From Ceraceosorus guamensis (lineage: Eukaryota > Basidiomycota > Exobasidiomycetes > Ceraceosorales > Ceraceosoraceae), in the NCBI RefSeq assembly GCF_003144195.1, contig NW_020290059.1, positions 1 through 64,000 of the forward strand: 64,000 nt of DNA, written 5' to 3'. This document shows positions 46,101 through 55,900 of the stretch, piece after piece. Every line of letters begins with the position of its first letter. The stretch's first letter is position 1. The notes beneath the pieces are model-generated. The model was not told the DNA's origin. It saw nothing but the letters and a program-made list of their open reading frames with translations, and ran no database searches. Made by a program: the position numbers and the translations under genes.

Positions 46101-47177
46101 GTCTGGAGCATCGGCTGAGCTCGCGCTTCATCCTCGGACCACACCGCAGGGCGATCATGAGGACAAGGTCATGCTGCTGTCGAAGCGCACGTCCAGCGAG
46201 GGGTTCGATCAGCAGCAATTGGCAGCTAGAGATGGTGCTGAAGCGCCGGCGAGCCATGCGCCGAAGCAGCCGAGTGAGACTGTGCACCCTGCGGTGTTCT
46301 ACAGCGCAGACAAGCACGAGTCTCCGACCGAAGTTGGCAAACATGCACCGTCGACGGCGCATTCGAACATTGCGCCGAATTGGGGACAATGGCCAGGGCA
46401 GCACGTGGGTCGGGCGGAGGAGTATGAGGCCTTGGTCAGAGATCATCCCAAGAGCAACGTGGCTCAAATGGGCTACATTCCGTCGCGCTACAACTTTGAA
46501 AGAATCAACTCCAAGTCGGAGCCCTTTCAGAAATTCGCCACGCTTGCCGGTGATGCCGTCAGGCACGAGCAGTCGGCCAAGCCAAAATTGGGCGGCTCTT
46601 TTGGCGGCAAGGGCTTGGCTTTGGCGCTAGTTGGTGGCGGCATCGTTGGTGGTCTATTGTCCTTACCTCGTCCTGACAAACGCTCCGTGCAGGACATTGA
46701 CTTGGACCGGGGATTGTTGCAGGCCAGATCGACGGTCGATCGCCTAGCGGCGCGTTCCAGCGCATTCTCTACGACATCCGACGATGCAGCCTACTATATC
46801 GTTCCTCGCACGGTGAGTGTAGCGACGACGGCACGAGGTTGTTTAGATTTGCTTTGATTGTTCTGACTCGCTCGCATTCCGAACGGCAGTCCAACGAATA
46901 CTCTGCACCCGCATCAAACGTGAGAAATTATCCGGAGAATGTTCAGTGGCAGGGTGCAGGTGGAGCTATGCTGATGAGGAGAGGGGTCAGCAGGGATGTC
47001 GAGCTTCCTGTCCACTTACGTCGTCGCGGTCCCCAAACAGTCTTCATAGAAGGTTCCAGCATGGGAAGGGCGATTTGGCAAGCAAGGTCTAACGGTGGTG
47101 CGCCAGCGGACATTGGGCGAGGTCATGTCACTTTGGCGCGAAGGGACGAGCACGTCAAGCATACGGCCGATAGTTAG
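43135..47177 (+). CDS. Large predicted secreted/membrane protein, unknown family
   Basis: Model: join 43135-43245, 43321-44004, 44255-44659, 44737-46812 and 46890-47177, 1187 residues with all junctions in phase. MKVSNAAAAVLMSTAGIART is a signal peptide. Four glycine-rich hydrophobic stretches recur: MGSLGLMAGLLTPGLI (~330), LPIIGAALGGGALVYGI (~505), MLVGGAAGLYI (~830) and LALALVGGGIVGGLLSLP (~1020). Each lies near dibasic sites followed by related words: KRSLQDAA (~383), RRSLIEVS (~613), RRDLHESLQD (~842), KRSVQDID (~1045). A His/Gly-rich patch and a Gln/Ala/Pro-rich low-complexity region lie near 430-600. I recognise no family. The pattern looks like repeated diverged modules, possibly processed by Kex2. 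Intron 1 is stop-free and could be coding. Confidence 0.6.
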
Positions 47178-48330
47178 TGTTGATTTGAAAGGGGCTGCGC
47201 AGGATGATCATCTCACCCCGCCACGGTGCCGCATCCTTACAGCACCCGCCGAAACGATCCAACGCGTCCGTAATTTCGAGCACAACGTGAGTCGTGACAG
47301 AATGCAAGAATAAGAGCACCTTGAGCTGAATTTGGGGATCGCTCCCCTTGCGCAGTTGTTGACTGAACTGAAGATTCGCATCAAGCGATGGGTTCGAATG
47401 ACTGGTGCAGGTCTCCATTGGATTGGCGGACGGCTGGACAATTTGACAAGTCACCCCAGTCGACTATACGTTCCTGGACCGCCTCTAGAGATCACGCAGG
47501 GGCAAAAACGTGCCGATACTAGATCTTGAAGACTACGAACGCTCTTGGCCTCCTAATCAGCTGTGCGTAGCCTGCCCTGTCATCTCTTGCCTGACAAAGA
47601 TAATTCTTTCAATTCGTGCGACTGTGTTTTCGGGTCGTGGCGAGTCGTGTGCGAGCGAGCGAGAGGTCTGTCAAGCGTTCGGCGGGCGTGCTGGGAAGCA
47701 AGTAAAAGCCTCACACACGACGCTGGAGGCGAGACATGCGTAAAGCTTGGAGTCTTATCGGACGCGCGCGTACCGTTTGAGCACACGACCTGAATCGTGA
47801 CCCCGCTCCATGTCGGACATGATGAAGAGGGTAGCGTTTTCGAGTCCGTCTGGTGTACAGCATCTCTCTGTGATCGACGTCGCGACTCTAAAAAGAATGG
47901 CAGGCCCTTTACGGCGTTCTGACTCGCCTTTTACTTTCGCAAGGACTCGTCCACTGCTTTAAAAGCCATGGCAAGACTTTTTGCTGCGATATCTTCTTTT
48001 CTCGTCGCGCGCACGCCAAGATCTGCAAATACTTCCCTCATCATTGACGCGCGGCACTTGCAGCGACGTTTGCAATTCACGATTTATGGGAGTCATTGTG
48101 CCCGAGCTTCAAATTTCGGGAGCACAGCTGTTGCAGAATGCGCGCCAGCTCAGATGCCACCCAAAGAAGTTGGACTGCGAGAGGATCCCAAGCGTCTGCT
48201 CACTTGCGCGTCTTGCTTTGCCGACGTCGCAAATGAGACCGCCGGCAGATCATGAAGGAAAGGAAGGCCAAGGAGGCTCTGGTCACATCTAGAGCAGCCA
48301 AAGACCCAGCGTCACTGTCGACCTCTGCTC
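47178..48330. other. Intergenic, nothing recognised
   Basis: Short open frames only. No splice-consistent gene, RNA or clear repeat is visible. It forms the left part of a ~4.2-kb accessory-looking interval. Confidence 0.45.
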
Positions 48331-48480
48331 CCACAACCTGGCTCTGCACTCTATTCTTCCCACAGCCTTGCTCTGTACTCTCTTGCTCCCATGACCTTGC
48401 TTCACGTTCTTTTGTCTTTGCAATCCGGCTCCACATACTCTTGTTCCCTCAATCCGGTTCCACATTCACCCTGTCTCTTG
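48331..48480. repeat. Decayed ~30-bp minisatellite
   Basis: About five diverged units of 29-31 bp, each with a core like TTGCTCTGTACTCTCTTGCTCC. Successive units read CTGGCTCTGCACTC, CCTTGCTCTGTACTC, CCTTGCTTCACGTTC, CCGGCTCCACATACTC and CCGGTTCCACATTC. The tract is CT-rich throughout. Confidence 0.6.
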
Positions 48481-48526
48481 CTCTCTATCTCATACTCCAC
48501 TGCATGGATTTGCCAACTCTCTCCAC

Positions 48527-49490
48527 ATGCTTTTGGAGCGTGATCAGCTTGGCAACAACAATGCCATCACAGAGGGGCACTGGAAACCCCTTGCTGAGCG
48601 TTCATGGATCCTCAGCAAGAAAATAGCTCTGTCAGCACCTGCTTTGTGTTGGATCTCCCTCCAAGACCTCCATCAACGTGAGGCTCTGCTTGCCTCAAGT
48701 CTCGCACGCTGTGCAGGCACTAGCCAAAACTTGTCCATCCGCTGTAGCGCATGGAGTATAATTGCGATCAACTGGGACGGCAAGTTGTACCTAGCATCCA
48801 CATGTAGACTTTGCAGTTGTGGATCGTCAACCGTGGCATGGAGCGACGCGATGACTGGTGTCCGAAGGCTGTCTGTAGGAATACTCCCACAATGCTCATT
48901 AGACCAGCTAAAAGGGCAGCAATAGGATGGAGAGCTCTTTCAAGGCGCAAAAACTTGGACAAGGTTGGCAAAGCTGCCTTCTGGGCTACTTTAGGTGGTG
49001 CAGCAAACATCACCTGCAGATCCTTGATGGAAGAGGGAAGACTGCCAAATGCAGACAGGGTGGTCATGGAGATGTGCCACAATGCATTCAAGGCCAGCTG
49101 TGCAAGAGCTGGGAAACAATTGAAGGTAGTGGCCATTGCTGCTGCCCAAGGTCAGGACCCTCAGGACCCCTAGCGCTGTCCGGGTTCTTTGCTGCTCATT
49201 ACGGCTAAGTTGATTGTGAGTGGAATGCTGGTGCTTCTACCAGTTCATAGCGCCATCGCTCCTTTGAGCCCGCTTGGACCATGCCTCTGGCATTAAAGGC
49301 CCAACTCCCGCAGGTGTATCATCAAGTCAAGATGGCAACGGACATCAAGCTGCACATGTTCCTGAGGGAGGACGGGATGCTGGCTTTCTATGGATGCATT
49401 CAAGATGGCATCCAACGGCCTCAAAAACATCCCTTTGTCCCGCTGGGTGCTGCCAAGACACAGGATGAGGTGGATGACAGGTACCAATAA
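48527..49490 (+). other. Unrecognised open segments, no gene called
   Basis: Three consecutive plus-strand open stretches (about 48527-48925, 48811-49173 and 49281-49490) have protein-like composition, for example WKPLAERSWILSKKIALSA and GRLPNADRVVMEMCHNAF. They lie in different frames and I could not join them by credible splicing. The opposite strand is also open at 48768-49136. This may be a relic of an unknown gene or element. Confidence 0.25.
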
Positions 49491-49692
49491 ATCTGCTTGG
49501 TCTCCATCTTCCTCATTGTGGCCATCGCTCTGCTGGATGGCTCGAGCAAGAGGAATCAGCAGATCCTTACGCTCTACGCGCAACTGGAGCTGCTTTCCCA
49601 GTTGTCTGAACTCGTGCTGCACCTGTGAGACAAGGCGCACACCATTGCTTGGGACGACACAGTCTTTGCGAGTCGTGCTAGCCGACGAAGCA

Positions 49693-49737
49693 CGGTACAA
49701 ATACAGGGGACGAAGCACGGTACAAATACACAGGACT
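49693..49737. repeat. Short tandem duplication
   Basis: CGAAGCACGGTACAAATACA occurs twice in direct succession, about 24 bp apart. Confidence 0.7.
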
Positions 49738-49746
49738 GTCCACTCA

Positions 49747-50805
49747 TCAGTCACTCGACCAAGGCTCAGGAGGAAGAATCCTGGTTCGGCCTTTGGCGTC
49801 CTTTTTAGGCGCGGGAGTGGGGACAGATGGATGAAGAGCAGGAGCAGGGCACTTTTGACTTGGGGCAAAGTCGAAGCAGCCCCCCGCACTTGCACTTGCT
49901 GCCATCTTGTGGGATTGATCCTTGGCAGATGGTACCATGATGTTGGTGCGTCCAGTTGCCATCTGAATGGACTTGTAGTGACTGTCGAGCATTGCAACTA
50001 CATCTGCTCGACGCTCCTGCGGTTGTTGCCAACCTCCGCTATGAACTCCCGTTGCAAGAAAAAGCTCTTGAACTGCAGAGTGATCTGCTCCTGGAGCAAA
50101 TCGGTGATGAAAGCCACCTGGGGCAGAGTTGGCGGCTAACGGTCCGCAAATGCTGACTAGGAACCGCTCGCAGTCTTGCTCCAAATCCAACCTTCTCCAC
50201 TCGCGAGTTGAAGTAGCTGCCAAACGTGGAGCGAGTCAATCATGAGCGACTTGACAGCGAGCAAGCACTCCAGATCCACCTCGCTCGGCGAGCATTCACA
50301 ACGATTCTTTGCGCTCCAAATCCCACTCACCGTTGAATGCGTCGATGAGCGTATATGCGGACCACCCGTCCCGTCTCCATTGGCCGCGACAAGTGCAGCG
50401 CGAGCGGGCGTCCTCCTCATCCTCAGCATTGCGCATCGCAGGAGTTGCCTCGTTGCGATGCACGCAGCCAGCGTACTTGATGTGGGCGGTGGTGTTGCCC
50501 ATCTTGGTCTCCAGGAGCCTCGTCCAAGGCAAGTCGGCGGGATGGGTGAGCAACAGCGACAGCGACAGCCGTGTGAATGCTTTTTGCGCGCGCCCTTTGG
50601 TGGACTTGGCAGGCCATCAAAGAGTGCGCGAGCAGGTCATCACTCTGATCCTGCACGAAAAGCATTTCATGATTGGGACAATGTCCACAAGGGACGCACT
50701 CAGGCTGCCACTGAGTCTTCTGACACCTTTGCGTCCTGGAATGCGGAGCCTTGGAAATGTCTCGACAAGACTTGCGATTCGCGCATACGAGCAACTTTGT
50801 CAAAA
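49747..50805 (-). other. Unidentified minus-strand coding-like segments
   Basis: Minus-strand segments such as PADLPWTRLLETKMGNTTAH, SEVDLECLLAVKSLMIDSLH, STREWRRLDLEQDCERFLVS and CPNHEMLFVQDQSDDLLAHS look like real protein sequence. They do not form one clean frame, so the locus appears broken or poorly resolved. I recognise no family. It lies between a decayed minisatellite and telomere-like repeats, next to a retroelement fossil. It could be a degenerate accessory gene or part of an unknown mobile element. Confidence 0.3.
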
Positions 50806-51053
50806 GTATGCCTGATTGGTTGTCACGCGCGCGTACCTTACCCAGACGCTCCCCTTAATACCCTAACCTTCCCTGTCCCTAATCGATGAAGCTCACGCTA
50901 GGTCACAAATGGATGGATGTATTGAAGAGAGAGTGTGTGTGAGTAAAGTGTAGGTATATGGTCCATGGTCTTGGCACATTGCCCGTGCGGATGACTGCCA
51001 TCATGAGGCAGCGCTTGGTCAAAGATATACTCTTCAGCCGCGCGCTGCGCGGG

Positions 51054-51110
51054 CCTAACCCTAACCCTAACCGCGGCAGAGCCGCACGCTGCTACGCAGC
51101 GGACCCTAAC
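51054..51110. repeat. Interstitial telomere-like CCTAACC repeats
   Basis: CCTAACCCTAACCCTAACC occupies 51054-51072 and another ACCCTAACC lies at 51102-51110. Between them is a GC-rich near-palindromic stretch (GCAGAGCCGC...GCTACGCAGCGG). A looser TACCCTAACC copy is at about 50862-50871. TTAGGG is the common basidiomycete telomere unit. Confidence 0.8.
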
Positions 51111-51377
51111 CGGCCACGCATGCAGCAACATCGAAGCCGAGTCATGGCAGACTGTCAATCGGTCGTTCAGGAAGGTCGTGGTATTAAGGGGAGGAGGTGA
51201 CGCGTTCGACTAAGGTACATGTAGGCGAGCGTGCGCGCGCGCGCCGTGACAACCTGCCGCCCCACAGAAGAGGCAGACGGAAGCGGACGAAACGGGGGGG
51301 GGGGGATTCACGGGGGAGAATACAATTGGGACGACGGAAAGAGAACATACAGAACGGGAGACTATGTGTTCGGATTT

Positions 51378-52022
51378 CTACGACAGGAGCCACGTCTTTG
51401 TTTTCTCGAGTACGGCCTTGTTCTTCGGATTCGCTCGCTTCAGTTGTTGCAGTGCGCTTCTGTTGAACGTTGCGATAGCTTGCTTGGAATTCGTCAGGTC
51501 CGACGCCGGTTGCCAAGTCGACTCGGTTTCGGGCCATCCTAGCCACTTGACCAAGTATTCAAAGCCTTGGTCAGATGGTCTTCTTCCCAGGACCTTGTCG
51601 ACAACCCACTCTTTGTTACCGTCCACTAGCTCTGGACCGGGTCTAGACCGTGGTGGACCGATGAAGGGCTCCAAGTGGCTTGCCGATACGGTGGGGTGCA
51701 CTGCACGTGCGCGACCGGGCAAGTCTAATCGGAAGGCGTTTCCACTCGAAGTGGTCCCGATCATCTCATACGGGCCGGAGAACTTAGGTGACAATTTGTC
51801 CCAAACTTGCTTGTGATCTAACTTGTAATGCTTCGTATCAAGCCAGACCCAGTCGCCAACGTTCAGTTCCAGCGGGACGTGCGAGCTGTCGTACTGCTTT
51901 CGATGTCGGTCCTGCGCTATTTGAACCGAGCTTGCAGCATCCTTCCTGACCTCTTCCCACTCGTCCATCGACAGCACCTCTCGGTCGTGCGTCGAGGCAG
52001 AGAGGACATCCTGAGGTAGCAA
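51378..52022 (-). mobile_element. Chromovirus (Ty3/Gypsy) fossil: integrase C-terminus and chromodomain
   Basis: A 214-codon minus-strand stretch encodes the end of a Ty3/Gypsy pol. The integrase tail has the GPY/F-type module (KLSPKFSGPYEMIG, FRLDLPGRARAVHPTVSASH), and a chromodomain follows (EWVVDKVLGRR, FEYLVKWLGWPETESTWQPA). That combination defines chromoviruses. Protease, reverse transcriptase and the integrase core are not present next to it, and I see no LTR pair, so this is a partial, old copy. It ends about 150 bp from a tRNA-Lys gene. Its age cannot be judged without other copies. Confidence 0.9.
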
Positions 52023-52108
52023 CGGCCGTTGTCACACTGAAGCGAGGAAGTTGTCCGAGATGATCAGCAAAGAGTGTCGGCAGTCGGTGAAAATTGGGGT
52101 CAAAAAAG

Positions 52109-52167
52109 TTGTTGCGAAAACTTGTCGCAAAAAAAGCTTGTGACGAAAAACTTTGTCGCAAAAAAAA
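52109..52167. repeat. TTGTCGCAAAAA short repeats
   Basis: The word TTGYCGCAAAAA or a close form occurs three times in about 60 bp between the retroelement fossil and the tRNA gene (GTTGCGAAAA, CTTGTCGCAAAAAAA, TTTGTCGCAAAAAAAA). Confidence 0.6.
52160..52167 (-). terminator. Pol III terminator of tRNA-Lys
   Basis: Eight T on the minus strand begin 8 nt past the tRNA 3' end, the expected RNA polymerase III stop signal. Confidence 0.8.
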
Positions 52168-52174
52168 CCGTGTC

Positions 52175-52279
52175 CTCCCAACCAGGGGCTCGAACCCTGG
52201 ACCTACAGATTTGTTGAATGCACATGCATCCAGACCTTTTATTAAGAGTCTGTCGCTCTACCAACTGAGCTAGCCGGGA
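52175..52279 (-). tRNA. tRNA-Lys(CTT) with a 32-nt intron
   Basis: The minus strand folds as a tRNA: acceptor TCCCGGC pairing with GTTGGGA, D-arm GCTCAGTTGGTAGAGC (A box), anticodon stem ACAGA/TCTGT with loop CTCTTAA, T-arm CAGGG-TTCGAGC-CCCTG (B box) and discriminator G. The anticodon CTT is at 52246-52244. An intron at 52211-52242 interrupts the loop one base 3' of the anticodon, the standard eukaryotic site. CCA is not encoded, as expected. Confidence 0.95.
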
Positions 52280-52956
52280 TCGGACAAACCACATCGATTC
52301 TGAAACACGCGTGTTTCCGGGAGAAGCAAGATTCACCTCGGGATAACCAGGCTGCATATAGTCACGTGATGACATGTGCAAGGCGCGCGTGTCGAGACTC
52401 ATCACGTGATGCAAAGTGTATGGCGGCCGTGCCTGTGTGTAGAAGAAGCCCTAGGCCCTGCTGCTAGCGCGTGCTTCGCGCGAATGTGGAGTTTTGCCGC
52501 GCGGCGGGCGGGCGGGCCCCTTGCAACAAATGTTGTGAGTCGCAGTTGAGGCAGCACTTGCAACGACCAGCATGATCGATACTCTCGCTCGTGACTCTCG
52601 CACATCACACCGAGCGAGCGAGCGAAGCAGAGCTTATGGACCAGGGCTTGCGTGCCGTGCGTGCATTTGTCTTTATGAAGGAGCGCACGAGCGAGGACCG
52701 GGATCATCGAAGAGCGAAACGGGAACCACCAAGGAGCGCACGAGCGAGAACGCGGGTCATCAAAGAGCGAAGGGAAACCATCAAGGAGCTTCTTTGACGG
52801 CAATCATCAAAGTTCATCAAGGAGCTTCTTCGTTGGCAATCATCAAGGATCCAGCTTCTTTGTTGACTCGTCCTCGCATCGTCTCGCTCGCTGGCTCGCT
52901 GGTTCGTCCGCGCAACAAGCGCCCGCACGCAACACACGCACGCACGCTCGCTCGCC
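52280..52956. other. tRNA to YVC1 intergenic region
   Basis: It holds CACGTGATG-type words near 52360-52410, a GC-rich patch near 52495-52520, and the tandem repeats listed next. No gene is recognised. Confidence 0.5.
52679..52845. repeat. Nested tandem repeats upstream of YVC1
   Basis: Two ~52-bp units start with AAGGAGCGCACGAGCGAG (52679-52730 and 52731-52782). They are followed by two shorter units starting AAGGAGCTTCTT and sharing GGCAATCATCAA (from 52783 and 52819). All four share the AAGGAGC head, suggesting stepwise duplication. Confidence 0.75.
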
Positions 52957-55900
52957 ATGCTTCGAGCAGGAGGAGCTGCAAAGGCGGCTACCGCAACAGC
53001 AGCAGCAATCACTTCATCTCGAAGAGCTAGTCGAACCTCGGGCGGCGAGACGAGCACGGGTGACCACAACGGTCAAGAGGTGGATATGGCTGCTTCGACG
53101 GAACTTCCGCGCGGTGATGGAGGCGAGACGGACCCGGTGAGTGTGGCGCACGGAGCGTCGAGTGGTCGTGTTCGGATTGCACTCGCGCACGCACTCACGC
53201 ACGCACTCACGCACGCCCACGCCAGCTCCTGGAAGCTGCGACGAATTCAAAGTCGACGGGTGCGCTCTTGTTGGAAGAATGCGCTACGCAGAGCGTCTAT
53301 CCATTGGTCCACACCATTCGCTCAGACGTCAGAGCAACCATCGACTCCCACCTCTCGTGGGAAGAGTTGACAGGCGTCGACTTGAACTTTACCATTGGTG
53401 AGTGGTGCGGTGCGCACGCTCGAAGAAAAAATCCTTCATTCGTGACGTTTCTGATTGACAGCACGCGCGCGCACGATTCGACGCAACAGTGCGACCCCTT
53501 GCGCTCAAGTACAGCAGGTACAAGAGCCTCTGCATTCTCTTCGTATTGCTCTTGAATCGCATAGAATTTCTTAGGGAAGCAGATAGGGTGCGTGCGTGCG
53601 CGTGACGCTGCGAGTGCTGCTAGCTGAGCCCNNNNNNNNNNNNNNNNNNNNNNNNNNNNNNNNNNNNNNNNNNNNNNNNNNCCCCCACCCTTCGCCGTGC
53701 ACGCACGCCCCTCACACCGCAGGATCTGGCCTTTCAGAGCGTCAACTTGACCCGCGCAAGTCTGTGCGAGCTGCTCGCCATCAAGCTTCTACGTAAGTCA
53801 CACGACTCGCGACTCGCGACTCACCGCGCCGCACACCGCTCATACACGTAATCCTGCGCGACAATCCCCCTCGCCAGGCACCTTCTCTCACGATGGCCTG
53901 CAGCTCGTCACCGCCCTCACAGCGCCATTCTCTCCATTCGCAGGAGCGCCATTCGAACCGACTCCAAGCACAAGCACCTCGCCAAGCACATCCGGAAGCA
54001 GCTCGCCTTCTCAGCAGGCGGCGTCGGCAGCGCCTTCGCCTCACACTACACAGACCTCATCTGCCATGGAGCTAGCAATATACAGCGGTGCAAAGAGATT
54101 CATCAAAAGTCCCCTTTGTCAACGATGTGTGAGTGCGTGCGTCGAATCGAGCCAGCATTGTCCGCATACCTGGCCTCATCGCCCGCTCTGTTCCGCATAC
54201 CTGGCCTCATCGCCCGCTCTGTCCCGCATACCTGCCTCGTCGCCCACACTCTCCCCCACCTTTTCCGCGACAGATCGACGGCATCTGGACCGGCAGAGTG
54301 GTGCTCAGCGCACCCGCCAGCCACGCAGTGAGCATCCAAAGCCAAACGTCCCGCCCCCTGTGCGCACGCGACTCACATTGCTCCCGCATCGTCACGCGCG
54401 CGCGCGCGCGCCGCCCAGATCGTAGACGACTCGTACAAAAAACGACCACTGTCCATTTATGATCCTGCCAAAGCTCCTCTACTGGACCATTATCGTCTTC
54501 GAGTGCCACTCATCCGGAGCCGCATCGAATTCTGCAATTTCGTCCTGTGAGCGAGTGCTGCATCCCCCCCCCCCCCCACAAAAAAGAGGAGCTTCGCGGC
54601 CACCAACCCCGTCAGCCGCTGACCCACAAGACTTGCTGCTCGTCGTCCCCCAAAAAGTCTGCTTTGCTTCTTTGTCTTGGCCTTGTGGGTAGGAGCTTCG
54701 TGCGATGTCGTGGCCAGTGGCGAGCTTTACTTTAATCCTTTTCCTTCCCCCTCTTCCTTCCCCCTCTTCCTTCCCCCTCTTCCTTCCCCCTCTTCCTTCC
54801 CCCTCTTCCTTCCCCCTCTTCCTTCCCCCTCTTCCTTCCTCCTCCTCCTTCCTCCTCCTCCTCTCTCCTTCTCCCTGCTCTTCCTTCTCCCTCTTCCTCC
54901 CCCCTCTCCCTTCCTCCTCTTCCTTCCTCCAAAACCAATCACAGGCAGCAAAAAGGATCCCAGACATGGACTGGCTGGGAAACAGTATTCACCATCTGGG
55001 TCTTTGGATTCGCGCTCGACGAAGCAGCCCAGCTTCAAGGTGAGTCCTGCATGATGCGATCCACACACCGCTCTCGTGCTGATGCGACCCCGCTCCCTAG
55101 AACACGGGGTCGAGGTGTATGCGAGCTCATTGTACAACCTGCTCGAGTAAGTCTCGCGGACCTGCTATCGACACTCGCAGCTGAAACCTGGTCCATCGCG
55201 ACAGCGCATCCTTCTGCATCGTCGCCTTCTCTTGGCTGGGTCTCCGAATCTCGGGGCTGGTCCACTCGGATGCCCTTAGGTGCGATCTGTCGTTCGATTG
55301 CTTGGCAGTGGGCGCAATCTTGCTTTGTCCAAGAGTCGCTTCGTCGCTGGTGCAGGACAATGTCATTCTCCTCGCGCTCAAGGCAATGTTTGCCGATTTC
55401 GCCTTTTTCATGCTGCTGGCATCCATCTGCTTCTCCGGCTTCCTGTACGCCTTTTGGTCGCTTTCGGACAAATCCGAGTGGACCGTGGGCAGCATCATGT
55501 GGTTGATGCTCAAGATTTGGTTCGGAAGCTCTTATATAGGATTCGATACGGCCACAGACTTTTCCCCCATCTTTGGACCGCCGCTCATGGTCTTTTTCGC
55601 AATCATGGCCAACACGCTCCTCTTGACCGTCCTCATTTCGCTCTTGAGCAACACGTTCACCGTCGTCGCAACCAACGCAGCGGAGGAGGCCATGTTCCAA
55701 CACGCCTGCAAGACCATGCTGGGCGTAACGACGGACGCGCTCTTCTCCTACATTCCACCGCTCAACCTCATTGGCGTCCTGGTCGTGCTTCCAGCCAGCT
55801 ACGTCTTAACGCCTCGCTGGCTGCACAAGCTCAATGTGGCGCTCATCAGGGCAACGCACTGGCCGATGCTGCTCCTGATCAGAGCCACGCAAAAGAGGGG

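Noticed and set aside
51036-51110. CRISPR-like or palindromic array near the telomere-like repeats
   Set aside because: Only telomere-type units and one GC-rich inverted repeat are present; there is no regular spacer structure and the host is a fungus.
55035-55703. 222-codon minus-strand frame opposite YVC1
   Set aside because: Antisense shadow of well-supported channel exons.
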